Positions 34,267 through 41,738 of a DNA stretch of 64,000 nt are shown here, in pieces (within the stretch, counting starts at the first letter, position 1; each line of letters starts with the position of its first letter). The notes under the pieces are model-generated. The model saw only the letters and a program-made list of their open reading frames with translations, did not search any database and was not told the DNA's origin. The DNA comes from Subdoligranulum sp. (GTDB lineage: Bacteria; Bacillota; Clostridia; Oscillospirales; Ruminococcaceae), in contig SFIE01000001.1 of the NCBI GenBank assembly GCA_004555405.1, positions 1 to 64,000 on the forward strand. The letters are read 5' to 3'. The position numbers and the translations under genes were made by a program.

Positions 34267-35856
34267 ATGGAAACTTACGGCATTGAAAAAATGGGCATTA
34301 TCGGCCCTAAAGCAGTCTATCGCAATCTCACCCCTGCACAGCTGGTTGAGGCTGCCCTGCGCCGCGGCGAAGGCACTTTGAGCAACACCGGCGCACTGGT
34401 GGTGACCACCGGCAAGTACACCGGCCGTTCGCCTGACGATAAGTTCATCGTTGACACCGAGGGCGTACACAACGAGATCGCCTGGGGCAAGGTGAACCGC
34501 CCCATCAGCCGCGAAAAGTTCAACGCCATCAAGGGCAAGGTTGCTGCTTATCTGCAGGGCCGTGAGGTGTTTATTTTTGACGGTATGGCAGGCGCCGACA
34601 GCAAGTATACCAAGAAATTCCGCATTATCAACGAGCTGGCCAGCCAGAACCTGTTTATTCATCAGCTGCTGATCCGCCCCAACGAGGAGCAGCTGGCCAA
34701 CTATGGCGAGCCCGACTACACCATGCTGGTAGCCCCCGGCTTCAAGTGCGATCCCGAGGTGGACGGCGTGCATTCCGAGGCTGCTATTATGATCGACTAC
34801 GAGGCACACTGCATCGTGATCTGCGGCAGCCAGTATGCAGGCGAGATCAAAAAGAGCGTGTTCTCCACCATGAACTATGTTATGACCAAGGAAAATGTGC
34901 TGCCCATGCACTGCTCGGCCAACATGGACCCCGAAACCCACGAAACCGCTGTGTTCTTCGGCCTGTCCGGCACCGGCAAGACCACCCTTTCGGCTGATCC
35001 TTCCCGTAAGCTGATCGGCGACGATGAGCACGGCTGGAGTCCCGACGGTGTGTTCAACTTCGAGGGCGGCTGCTACGCCAAGTGCATCAATCTTTCCGCC
35101 GAGAACGAGCCTGACATTTACAATGCCATTCGCTTCGGCAGCCTGGTTGAGAACGTGATCATGGACCCCGAGACCCGTGAGTTTGACTTTAACGACGGCA
35201 GCCTGACCGAGAACACCCGTGTCGGCTATCCTGTGGAATATATCAACAACAGCCAGATCCCCGGCATTGGCGGTATTCCCAAGGTGGTTATCTTCCTGAC
35301 TGCCGATGCTTTCGGCGTGCTGCCTCCCATCAGCCGTTTGGATAAGAACGCTGCCATGTACCACTTTGTGACCGGCTTCACCAGCAAGCTGGCAGGCACC
35401 GAGCGCGGCGTTACCGAGCCCCAGCCCACCTTCTCCACCCTGTTTGGCGAGCCCTTCATGCCCATGGACCCCTCCGTTTATGCCGGTATGCTGGGTGACA
35501 AGCTGGAGAAATACGGCACCAAGGTTTATCTGGTCAACACCGGTTGGGCAGGCGGCAGCGCAGCACAGGGTGCAAAGCGCATGAAGCTGAAGTACACCCG
35601 CGCCATGGTTACCGCCGCTCTGAACGGCAGCTTTGACAACATCGAATTCAAGCATCACGATGTGTTCAATGTGGACTACCCCACTCAGTGCCCCAATGTG
35701 CCTGACGAAATGCTGGATGCCCGCGGCATGTGGGCCGACAAGGCTGCTTATGACGAGCAGGCTAACAAGCTGGCTACTATGTTCAGCGAAAACTTTGCCA
35801 AGAAGTATCCCAATATGCCCAAGGAGATCACCGAGGCAGGCCCCAAGGCAAAGTAA
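34267..35856 (+). CDS. pckA: Phosphoenolpyruvate carboxykinase (ATP)
   Basis: 529 residues, full-length ATP-dependent PEPCK. Converts oxaloacetate to PEP, or the reverse (CO2 fixation with ATP gain) in fermenters. TGRSPDDKF (substrate loop), FFGLSGTGKTTLSAD (kinase-1a P-loop) and GDDEHGWSPDGVFNFEGGCY (metal site) are intact. Strong GGGAGG ribosome-binding site, own promoter, terminator directly after. Codon use is highly biased, which suggests high expression. The antisense strand is open over its whole length, a codon-bias artefact. Confidence 0.97.
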   Translation: METYGIEKMGIIGPKAVYRNLTPAQLVEAALRRGEGTLSNTGALVVTTGKYTGRSPDDKFIVDTEGVHNEIAWGKVNRPISREKFNAIKGKVAAYLQGREVFIFDGMAGADSKYTKKFRIINELASQNLFIHQLLIRPNEEQLANYGEPDYTMLVAPGFKCDPEVDGVHSEAAIMIDYEAHCIVICGSQYAGEIKKSVFSTMNYVMTKENVLPMHCSANMDPETHETAVFFGLSGTGKTTLSADPSRKLIGDDEHGWSPDGVFNFEGGCYAKCINLSAENEPDIYNAIRFGSLVENVIMDPETREFDFNDGSLTENTRVGYPVEYINNSQIPGIGGIPKVVIFLTADAFGVLPPISRLDKNAAMYHFVTGFTSKLAGTERGVTEPQPTFSTLFGEPFMPMDPSVYAGMLGDKLEKYGTKVYLVNTGWAGGSAAQGAKRMKLKYTRAMVTAALNGSFDNIEFKHHDVFNVDYPTQCPNVPDEMLDARGMWADKAAYDEQANKLATMFSENFAKKYPNMPKEITEAGPKAK

Positions 35857-35874
35857 AATTATTTGTTTCCGCTT

Positions 35875-35908
35875 TCGGGAGGCATCTTTGGGTGCCTCCC
35901 GATTTTTT
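35875..35908 (+). terminator. Terminator after pckA
   Basis: TCGGGAGGCA/TGCCTCCCGA, eight-base loop, then TTTTTT. Confidence 0.9.
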
Positions 35909-35936
35909 AAGTTGTACAAAAACAGGGAAAGTATTT

Positions 35937-36731
35937 ATGATCAAACTCATCGCCAGTGATATTGACGGCACACTTTTGCCGCTGGGCCAGCGCACGCTGC
36001 CCGCCGAGACCCTGCATCTCATCGAACAGCTGATCGATGCAGGCGTGGTGTTCAGCCCCTGCAGCGGGCGGCAGCTTGCCAGCATCCGCAAGCTGTTTGG
36101 CCCCTTGACAGACCGCTGCGTGCCCATTTGCGATTGCGGCGCTGACAGCTGGCTGAACGGCAAGGCCGTACACACCCTGCCCATGCCCCGCGAGGCCGTG
36201 AACGAACTGCTGCACGACATTATTGCCCAGCCGCGCTGCGCCGCCATTGCCAGCGGTGTAAACGGTGCTTTATATGCCTTTAAAAAAGACTGGGACAACG
36301 CGGAACCCGAGCCCAGCCTGCACTCGCCCGATATGCTGCCCACCCACGCCCCCGAGGATATCCCATGCGAGATCCTGCGTGTTTCGGCTTTCTGCCGTGA
36401 CGGCGGCATTGCCATGGACCCGGTGTTTCGCCCCAAGTGGGCCCCGCGGGGCATCAATGTTGCCGTGGGTGCGCCTGCCTGGCTGGATTTTTCGGTGGCT
36501 GATAAGGCGTTGGGGCTTTCGCGCGTGTGCGAAGCGCTGCATATTCCGCTTTCTGAAGTGGCCGCCTTTGGCGACAGCTACAACGATCTGCCCATGCTGC
36601 GCACGGCCGGTGAGCCGTGGTTGATGAGCATTGCCCGCCCCGAATTGCAGGCCGAGTTTGCCGGGCACATCTGCACCGACATCAACGCCCAGCTGCGGCG
36701 CTATCTGGCCGCCGCCGGGCAGCGCACCTGA
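35937..36731 (+). CDS. HAD-superfamily phosphatase, Cof type (IIB)
   Basis: 264 residues from ATG 35937 (MIKLIASDIDGTLLPLG). Catalytic DIDGT (nucleophile Asp) at the start. Motif II is SPCSGRQ, and the Lys and motif IV are in SVADKALGL and FGDSYNDLPML. The IIB cap lies in between. Such enzymes dephosphorylate sugar phosphates or flavin/thiamine intermediates; the substrate cannot be read. The ribosome-binding site is weak (AGGGAAAG). It follows the pckA terminator closely and probably depends on read-through. Confidence 0.88.
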   Translation: MIKLIASDIDGTLLPLGQRTLPAETLHLIEQLIDAGVVFSPCSGRQLASIRKLFGPLTDRCVPICDCGADSWLNGKAVHTLPMPREAVNELLHDIIAQPRCAAIASGVNGALYAFKKDWDNAEPEPSLHSPDMLPTHAPEDIPCEILRVSAFCRDGGIAMDPVFRPKWAPRGINVAVGAPAWLDFSVADKALGLSRVCEALHIPLSEVAAFGDSYNDLPMLRTAGEPWLMSIARPELQAEFAGHICTDINAQLRRYLAAAGQRT

Positions 36732-36754
36732 TGCGCCGTCTTGAAAATCCGCAA

Positions 36755-36801
36755 AAAACACCCCGGTGCCGCACAGTTTTCTGTGTGCGCACCGGGGTTT
36801 C
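36755..36801. terminator. Bidirectional terminator between HAD gene and lipoprotein remnant
   Basis: AAACACCCCGGTGC..GCACAG pairs with CTGTG..GCGCACCGGGGTTT, with flanking A and T runs. Confidence 0.8.
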
Positions 36802-36890
36802 TTACTTTCTATATACTTTCTGTTTTTCGGTTCGGGCTGTTCGGCCTTTACAGCCCGGCCGAGGCTGCCGCTTTTTCGGCATGTACATCT

Positions 36891-37100
36891 TCAAATGTTG
36901 ATCTCGCCGCTGGACTTGATCTCGTCCAATGTGCGATAGATCTGGCCGCTGCTTTCGCTTTGCGATGCTGCGGGTGCGGCAGCGGCGCTGCCTGCGCTCT
37001 GCGAAGCCGAAGATGCTGCCATGCTTTGGCCGCAAGCAGAAAGGCTCAGTGCCAAGGTGCCGGCAATGCCAAGTGCTGCGAGTTTGTTCAGGTTTTTCAT
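36891..37100 (-). pseudogene. Truncated amino-acid-type solute-binding lipoprotein (69 residues)
   Basis: The ORF has a good ribosome-binding site (GAGGGGAGA). It encodes a lipoprotein signal with lipobox LSAC (Cys at about 23), an Ala/Ser linker (about 24-50), then IYRTLDEIKSSGEINI and a stop. The last stretch matches the first strand of family-3 binding domains, where about 200 more residues should follow. Beyond the stop there is no related sequence in any frame, only 90 bases and a terminator. So the binding domain and presumably its permease and ATPase were deleted. The upstream control region is intact. A functional short lipoprotein is the alternative. Confidence 0.75.
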
Positions 37101-37161
37101 AAGATATTTCTCCCCTCAAATATAAATCTGGTTGTATCTGTCAATGAATCAAATCGGGTTC

Positions 37162-37193
37162 GGCAGCCTGTTTGCTGCGCGAATTTTTTCGCT
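37162..37193 (-). other. Stem-loops after the Cys leader ORF
   Basis: Two hairpins on the minus strand: GCGAA/TTCGC (37179-37193) and the overlapping TTCGcGCAGC/GCTGCCGAA. They are mutually exclusive at TTCGC, and no T-run follows. About 60 bases separate them from the lipoprotein start. Confidence 0.5.
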
Positions 37194-37198
37194 TATTC

Positions 37199-37282
37199 TT
37201 ATGTACACATTCGCTGTGTGTTTTGCAGCGGGCAGCAGCCGCGACATCGCTTTTGCACTGCTGCAGCTTTTGAGGGTTCCAT
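37199..37282 (-). CDS. Cysteine-rich leader peptide ORF, 27 codons
   Basis: Between the promoter at 37375-37403 and the lipoprotein remnant. It has a strong ribosome-binding site (AAAGGAG, nine bases before ATG) and ends TAA. The peptide starts MEPSKAAAVQKR, then has CRGCC and a final MCT, so four Cys in 27 residues, three clustered. The adjacent TGC TGC codons lie in a segment (37225-37240) that can pair either with an upstream GCTGCAGCAG segment (37255-37267) or with GCGCAGC downstream (37174-37180). The latter can instead pair with GGCTGCC (37162-37168). This is the layout of a ribosome-mediated attenuator responding to cysteine. Function inferred. Confidence 0.65.
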   Translation of the reverse strand: MEPSKAAAVQKRCRGCCPLQNTQRMCT

Positions 37283-37374
37283 CGCTCTGCTCTCCTTTCT
37301 TTGTTCACGCGTCGGCAAAAGCAATCTTACTCATGGCTTTTGCCGATATACGGCTTTCCCTTCGTATGCTTTGC

Positions 37375-37403
37375 ATTATAGGCTTCATAACCTATTAAGT
37401 CAA
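37375..37403 (-). promoter_or_regulatory. Promoter of the Cys leader / lipoprotein remnant
   Basis: Minus strand -35 TTGACT, 17-bp spacer, -10 TATAAT. About 270 bases of leader follow before the lipoprotein ATG. Confidence 0.85.
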
Positions 37404-37411
37404 TAGGTTAT
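37387..37411 (-). promoter_or_regulatory. 25-bp palindrome overlapping the -35 box
   Basis: ATAACCTATT-AAGTC-AATAGGTTAT on the plus strand: ten perfect base pairs per arm centred on the -35 hexamer. A repressor (or Rrf2/CymR-type regulator) bound here would block RNA polymerase. Regulator identity is inference only. Confidence 0.75.
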
Positions 37412-37479
37412 TAGGGATTTCTGTATTTTGCACATTTGATTTTCCTATTTATCCTGTAGGTTTATGCAATATTATAAAA

Positions 37480-37517
37480 GCAGAGCGTGCCGCTGTGTTA
37501 CAAGCTGCACGCTCTGC
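37480..37517 (-). terminator. Terminator after the MBL hydrolase gene
   Basis: GCAGAGCGTGC/GCACGCTCTGC stem with TTTTAT following on the minus strand. Confidence 0.85.
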
Positions 37518-37540
37518 TGTATGATTTATGATCAAAAAGC

Positions 37541-38167
37541 TTACTTGCGCACGATGCTTGGCAGCGCCAAAACTGCCGTTTGCGCCTTGGTATCGAGGGT
37601 GATCTCGATGGTATTGTTCACATATTCGTGTACATTTTCGCACAGATCCAAAAAGTTTTCCACCGGGGCGATCACCGGATAATCATAGCCGTGGCCCTGA
37701 TAGTGCATGGGGATCACCACTCTGGGGTGAATGGCATTGACCACCTGCTTTGCCTCGGCGGCATCAATGGTATAGTGGCCGCCCACCGGGATCATCACGG
37801 CATCCAGCCACTGCAGCTCTTGGGCCTGTTCGGGTGTGAGCAAATGCCCCAGATCCCCCAAGTGTGCCACGCGGATGCCATCGGTTTCCAGAATATGCAC
37901 GGTGTTGGCACCGCGATGCTCGCCGCTGTGATGATCGTGAAAAACCTCTACCGTGCGGATGGTAAAGGGGTTTTCGGGGCCCGGCAGGATCTTGATGATC
38001 TCGGCCGCGCCATGGTCGGCGTGCTGGTGGCTGCACAGCACCTTTTGGGCGCTGAGGGTGGGCAGGCAAAGGCCGGGAACCTTGTCGGGGTAATAGGGGT
38101 CCAGCAAAACTGTGTAGCCCGCGTGCTCCACAGCAAAGCAGGAATGTCCATACCATGTGATTTTCAT
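37541..38167 (-). CDS. Metallo-beta-lactamase-fold hydrolase
   Basis: 208 residues, small MBL protein of the UPF0173/YtkL-like group. Begins MKITWYGHSCFAVE. The metal motif is SHQHADHG (about 46-53), with further ligand histidines in FHDHHSGEHRG and IPMHYQGHG. Cytosolic, no signal peptide. Substrate unknown (the family is often annotated metal-dependent hydrolase). Transcribed alone. Confidence 0.85.
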   Translation of the reverse strand: MKITWYGHSCFAVEHAGYTVLLDPYYPDKVPGLCLPTLSAQKVLCSHQHADHGAAEIIKILPGPENPFTIRTVEVFHDHHSGEHRGANTVHILETDGIRVAHLGDLGHLLTPEQAQELQWLDAVMIPVGGHYTIDAAEAKQVVNAIHPRVVIPMHYQGHGYDYPVIAPVENFLDLCENVHEYVNNTIEITLDTKAQTAVLALPSIVRK

Positions 38168-38302
38168 ATATTACTCTTTCCTCTCTTTGCGGGGCAGCCG
38201 TGCAAAAGAATGCCCCGGCTAAAAATATCCTGTTCCTATCTTATCATCTTTATGGTAAAATAACAATCAGGAATCGATTCTATAACAAAGGTGGTTTCAG
38301 AA

Positions 38303-38488
38303 ATGGGATTTGGCAAAAGCTGCTGCGATTGCTGCAGCAACTATGTGTACGATGCAGAGTATGATGAATATTACTGCGCCGTGGAAATGGACGAAGACGA
38401 AGCTGAGGCACTGTATCAGTTTCAAACCATCGGCTGCCCGTATTACGACCCGGGTGATGAATACAAGATCGTAAACAAGCAGATCTAA
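38303..38488 (+). CDS. DUF6472 family small Cys-rich protein
   Basis: 61 residues from ATG 38303 with AAGGTGG upstream; a GTG at 38291 is less well placed. Five or six Cys (KSCCDCCSNYVYD, YYCAVEM, IGCPYY) suggest a small zinc-binding fold. Acidic centre (DEDEAEAL), then the conserved DEYKIVNKQI tail. It matches the DUF6472 pattern as I know it from Clostridia; function unknown. Its TAA stop is the first three bases of the inverted-repeat element at 38486. Confidence 0.75.
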   Translation: MGFGKSCCDCCSNYVYDAEYDEYYCAVEMDEDEAEALYQFQTIGCPYYDPGDEYKIVNKQI

Positions 38489-38662
38489 GGCAATACCGCA
38501 TAATTCCAAGTGCCGCTCCGGCGAGCGAGGTGCGGCAGCTGTAAAGCCAAAAGCGCAGATAATACTTTGTATATTATCGAGTATTTGGGGGCGCATATGC
38601 CGTGCCGCAGCCGCCGGAGCGGTGCTTAAGCCGTAAGGCAGGAATTGTGCGGTGTTGCCCTA
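38486..38662. repeat. MITE-like inverted-repeat element, copy 1
   Basis: About 177 bp from TA to TA. Terminal inverted repeats (left AGGCAATACCGCATAATTC, right reading inward GGGCAACACCGCACAATTC) are flanked by TA, and internal GC-rich segments (GCCGCTCCGGCG and CGCCGGAGCGGT) also pair, so the element folds into one long hairpin. The reverse complement matches copy 2 at 60274-60453 along its whole length, with scattered differences. No ORF inside. Lies between convergent genes and gives the stop codon of DUF6472. Confidence 0.85.
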
Positions 38663-38690
38663 AGGCTCTTTCTCCCGCAAAATGCTCCAA

Positions 38691-38733
38691 AAAAGGCTCC
38701 GGCAGTTCAAACTTGTTCTGCCGGAGCCTTTTC
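38691..38733 (-). terminator. Terminator after the SGNH hydrolase gene
   Basis: AAAAGGCTCCGGCAG pairs with CTGCCGGAGCCTTTT. T-runs on both strands; ends the minus-strand gene at 38738. Confidence 0.88.
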
Positions 38734-38737
38734 TGTT

Positions 38738-39757
38738 TTACTGTGCCGATTCTGCTGCCGATTCGGCGTTTTCCTCGTTTTGCTGTGCCGAAATCGTCAC
38801 CTCGGCATAGGCGCTGCCGGGCAGCCACGGGTTATCGGGCGAATACACCGTGTGGCGGCAAAGGTAATCCACCCAATGCTCGTAGCCGCTCACCGTGAAG
38901 TGCAGGCCGTCCGGCTGGGCGTAGTCTGCCGAAAGCTCGTTGTTTTCATCCACAAAGGCACTGTACAGATCCAAAAATTGCAGGCCGCGCTCATAGGCCA
39001 TCCGGGCGATCTGATCGTTGATGCTCTGCAGGCGGCTGTTTTCCAGGCCGGGGGATTTTTCGGTGGTCTTGGGCTGCACGGGTGTGAGTGCCTGCACATA
39101 AATCATGGTGTTGGGCAGGGCCTCCTTCAGCATATCCAGCATTTTTCCGTAATATGCCAAAAAGCTATCGTCGTTGCCCTGTGCGCTGAGGGCGTTGGCA
39201 CCCATCAGCACATACAATTTGGCAGGCTGGCGCTCACGCAAAAGATCCAGCGGCACCTCGCTGCCGCGCTCGGGATGCTTCATGGCTGCGCCGTTCACGA
39301 TCTGGTTGGGGCTGCCGCCCACATAGCCGCAGATCAGTGCCCCCGACATATTGATGCTGTATTCAGTAAAGCCTTCGGTGATCGAGTCGCCCAGGAATGC
39401 TGCATCGCTGAAATAGCTGGTGCTCACCTGGCCGCACTCCTTGCGGGCGATCTGCTGATAACCAATGCTCTGCAGTGTGCCGCCCGTGTGCGGGCCAAAC
39501 TGGCGCGGCTCGGCCGGAACCGTTACAAAGGTGCTGTTTTCAAACGGCAGCGGTGCCAGAATGCTTTCCCCCGCCGGGGTGGATTCGGCCTGTTCGGCCG
39601 GTGCTTTTCTTTTTCCCCCGTCAATAATACGGGTGATCAGCGCCGAAAGCAAAAGCAGCAGCGCCAACACCAGCGCAAAGCGAAGCCGCCGCTGCGCACG
39701 GCGGCGCGCACGGCGAAGCTCGGCATGGTAGCTGTTGCGGTAAGGCTCATATCCCAT
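38738..39757 (-). CDS. Membrane-anchored SGNH/GDSL hydrolase
   Basis: 339 residues from ATG 39757 (MGYEPYRNS; GGAGG upstream) rather than the frame's first codon at 39847. A very basic N-terminal stretch (ELRRARRRAQRRLRF) precedes one membrane helix (about 27-45). The outside domain carries FLGDSITEGF (block I, catalytic Ser), MGANAL (block III Gly/Asn) and DGLHFTVSGYEHW (block V Asp/His). Likely acts on acylated cell-wall or extracellular glycans; the substrate is not evident. It ends in an Ala/Glu-rich tail. Confidence 0.85.
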   Translation of the reverse strand: MGYEPYRNSYHAELRRARRRAQRRLRFALVLALLLLLSALITRIIDGGKRKAPAEQAESTPAGESILAPLPFENSTFVTVPAEPRQFGPHTGGTLQSIGYQQIARKECGQVSTSYFSDAAFLGDSITEGFTEYSINMSGALICGYVGGSPNQIVNGAAMKHPERGSEVPLDLLRERQPAKLYVLMGANALSAQGNDDSFLAYYGKMLDMLKEALPNTMIYVQALTPVQPKTTEKSPGLENSRLQSINDQIARMAYERGLQFLDLYSAFVDENNELSADYAQPDGLHFTVSGYEHWVDYLCRHTVYSPDNPWLPGSAYAEVTISAQQNEENAESAAESAQ

Positions 39758-39865
39758 AGCGATCTTTCCTCCCCCATTTTCTCGGAATGTCATTTTATCA
39801 TAGCACGCCTGCCGGAATAATTCCAGTAAAATTTCTGTGCCGCGCACAAAGCCCCGGCACCCCCA

Positions 39866-40321
39866 TTATGCGGTGCCGCCCGCATTTTTATGCGAGTTTT
39901 CATAAGCTGCGCGAATTTCTTTCGGCAGGCCGTTCGGGATCATGGCGGGAATGCCTTCCTCATTGCCGTCTTTGATGGCCTGCTCGTAGTACCAGCTTTT
40001 GAATTTCAGCATATCCAGCGCCCGGTTCATTCGCTGGATCTCTTCTTCCATGTGTGCTTTTTTTGCTTCGATCAGGGCCTTTCGCTGCGAATAGGTGGCA
40101 GCGCCCTCGGTACACCATTCCATAAATTGCCGGATCTCACGAATTTCCATGCCCGCTTTTTTCAGGCATTCGATCACCCGAAGGGCCTCGATCTCGGTAT
40201 CGCTGAATTTGCGAATGCCGGAAACTCTTTCCATTTTGGGAAAAAGCCCCTGCCTATCATAATAGCGCAGCGTAGAAATGGGCAGGCCGAACATATCGGC
40301 CACCTGTCCGATCGTGTACAT
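39866..40321 (-). CDS. MerR family transcriptional regulator
   Basis: 151 residues. The winged helix-turn-helix is typical: MYTIGQVADMFGLPISTLRYYDRQGLFP (helix-turn-helix plus wing RVSGIRKFSD). A coiled-coil dimer helix (about 80-120) and a short effector region of about 35 residues follow. No Cys-metal loop of the CueR/ZntR type. Divergent from the flavoprotein operon, with a MerR-type operator between. Probably an activator of that operon in response to a small organic or redox signal. Confidence 0.92.
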   Translation of the reverse strand: MYTIGQVADMFGLPISTLRYYDRQGLFPKMERVSGIRKFSDTEIEALRVIECLKKAGMEIREIRQFMEWCTEGAATYSQRKALIEAKKAHMEEEIQRMNRALDMLKFKSWYYEQAIKDGNEEGIPAMIPNGLPKEIRAAYENSHKNAGGTA

Positions 40322-40354
40322 ACAAAATCTCCCATAACTTTTTTCAGAAGTATC

Positions 40355-40385
40355 TTGACCTAAAGTCAGGTTTAGGTATTACTAT
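40355..40385 (+). promoter_or_regulatory. MerR-type promoter/operator of the flavoprotein operon
   Basis: -35 TTGACC and -10 TACTAT are separated by 19 bp. The spacer holds the dyad ACCTAAA-GTCAGG-TTTAGGT (40358-40377). The long spacer with a central dyad is the hallmark of promoters that a MerR protein untwists. Confidence 0.85.
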
Positions 40386-40428
40386 AAGAATAACACCAAG
40401 AATATAAAAATGCAAGGAGTGTTTTACG

Positions 40429-40968
40429 ATGAATAAAAAGGTACTGGTCATTTCTTCCAGTCCCCGTAAGGGCGGCAACTCCGAAACGCTGGCGGCTGCC
40501 TTTGCCAAGGGCGCACAGGAGGCGGGCCATCAGGTAGAAACTGTGTATCTGCGAGAAAAGCAGGTTGGCTTTTGCAAGGGCTGCCTTGCCTGTTTAAATC
40601 TGGGGTACTGCGTCATCCAAGACGATGCTGTGGAGATCACCGCCAAAATGCATGATGCTAATGTGCTGGTGTTCGCAACACCCGTCTACTATTACTGCGT
40701 CAGCGGTCAGCTCAAGACCATGCTGGATCGTTCCAACCCGCTGTTCGATACGGACTATGCCTTTACGAAAGTCTATCTGCTTGCAGCGGCGGCAGAGGAC
40801 GCATCGGAGACCTTTGCGGGTACAGAGAAAGCCGTGCAGGGCTGGGTAGACTGCTTCCCCCGCTGTGCGCTGGCCGGCACAGTGTTTGCAGGCGGCGTAA
40901 ATGGCGTGGGAGATATTGCCGGGCACCCCGCGCTGGAGCAAGCCTATCAGATGGGCAAGGAGGTGTGA
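40429..40968 (+). CDS. NADPH-dependent FMN reductase / iron-sulfur flavoprotein-like
   Basis: 179-residue flavodoxin-like protein. The FMN phosphate loop is SSSPRKGGNSETL (about 9-21). A Cys cluster VGFCKGCLACLNLGYC (about 46-61) is of the kind that binds a 4Fe-4S cluster in Isf-type proteins. PVYYYCVSGQLK gives the isoalloxazine site. First gene of the MerR-controlled operon, three bases before the next. Likely reduces quinones, azo or nitro compounds or another electrophile; not proven. Confidence 0.85.
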   Translation: MNKKVLVISSSPRKGGNSETLAAAFAKGAQEAGHQVETVYLREKQVGFCKGCLACLNLGYCVIQDDAVEITAKMHDANVLVFATPVYYYCVSGQLKTMLDRSNPLFDTDYAFTKVYLLAAAAEDASETFAGTEKAVQGWVDCFPRCALAGTVFAGGVNGVGDIAGHPALEQAYQMGKEV

Positions 40969-40971
40969 GCC

Positions 40972-41736
40972 ATGGCAGTTAAACAAACGGCAGGCAGAGA
41001 GGCTTTGGGGGAATTTGCTCCTAAATTTGCGGAATTGAATGATGATGTGCTGTTTGGGCAGGTGTGGAGCCGGGAAGACAGTCTTTCCCTGCGGGACCGC
41101 AGCATTGTAACCATAGTTGCGTTGATGGCGCAGGGGCTGACGGATTCGTCCTTTCAATACCACCTGACAACTACAAAGAACAACGGTGTGACGAAAACGG
41201 AAATTGCGGAGATCCTGACCCACACGGCATTTTATGCGGGCTGGCCCAAGGCGTGGGCGGCCTTCCGTATGGCAAAGGAGGTATGGGCGGAGGACGACGC
41301 AGCCGATGCAAAAGCCAAGCATCAGAATGAAATGGTCTTTCCCATCGGCGCACCCAATGATGCCTTTGCGAAATATTTTATCGGGCAAAGCTATCTCGCA
41401 CCGCTTTCTATGCAGCAGGTCGGTATTTACAATGTGACCTTTGAACCCGGCTGCCGCAACAACTGGCACATTCATCATGCCAAAAACGGCGGCGGACAGA
41501 TCCTCGTTTGTGTGGCCGGTCGAGGTTACTATCAGGAATGGGGCAAACCGGCACAGGAGCTGCGCCCCGGCGATGTGGTAAATATTCCTGTTGGCGTAAA
41601 GCACTGGCACGGCGCAGCGCCGGACAGCTGGTTTTCTCATCTGGCGGTAGAGGTTCCGGGGGATGAAACCTCCAATGAATGGCTGGAAGCCGTGGATAAC
41701 ACAGTTTATTTTAAGGCAACAGGCAAGGAGGTCTGA
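40972..41736 (+). CDS. Carboxymuconolactone decarboxylase-like / cupin fusion protein
   Basis: 254 residues in two parts. Residues about 1-115 are a CMD/AhpD-like helical domain (SLRDRSIVTIVALMAQGL, EIAEILTHTAFYAGWPKAW) without the AhpD CxxC pair. Residues about 135-245 are a cupin barrel with metal ligands WHIHH and HWHG plus GGGQILVCVAGRG. Fusions of this type often sit with flavoproteins and hydrolases in redox-stress operons. Catalytic role unproven. Confidence 0.88.
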   Translation: MAVKQTAGREALGEFAPKFAELNDDVLFGQVWSREDSLSLRDRSIVTIVALMAQGLTDSSFQYHLTTTKNNGVTKTEIAEILTHTAFYAGWPKAWAAFRMAKEVWAEDDAADAKAKHQNEMVFPIGAPNDAFAKYFIGQSYLAPLSMQQVGIYNVTFEPGCRNNWHIHHAKNGGGQILVCVAGRGYYQEWGKPAQELRPGDVVNIPVGVKHWHGAAPDSWFSHLAVEVPGDETSNEWLEAVDNTVYFKATGKEV

Positions 41737-41738
41737 AT

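Noticed and set aside
34174..35919. A 581-codon frame antisense to pckA
   Set aside because: Same codon-bias effect; it runs through the pckA promoter and terminator, and the sense gene has every PEPCK motif.
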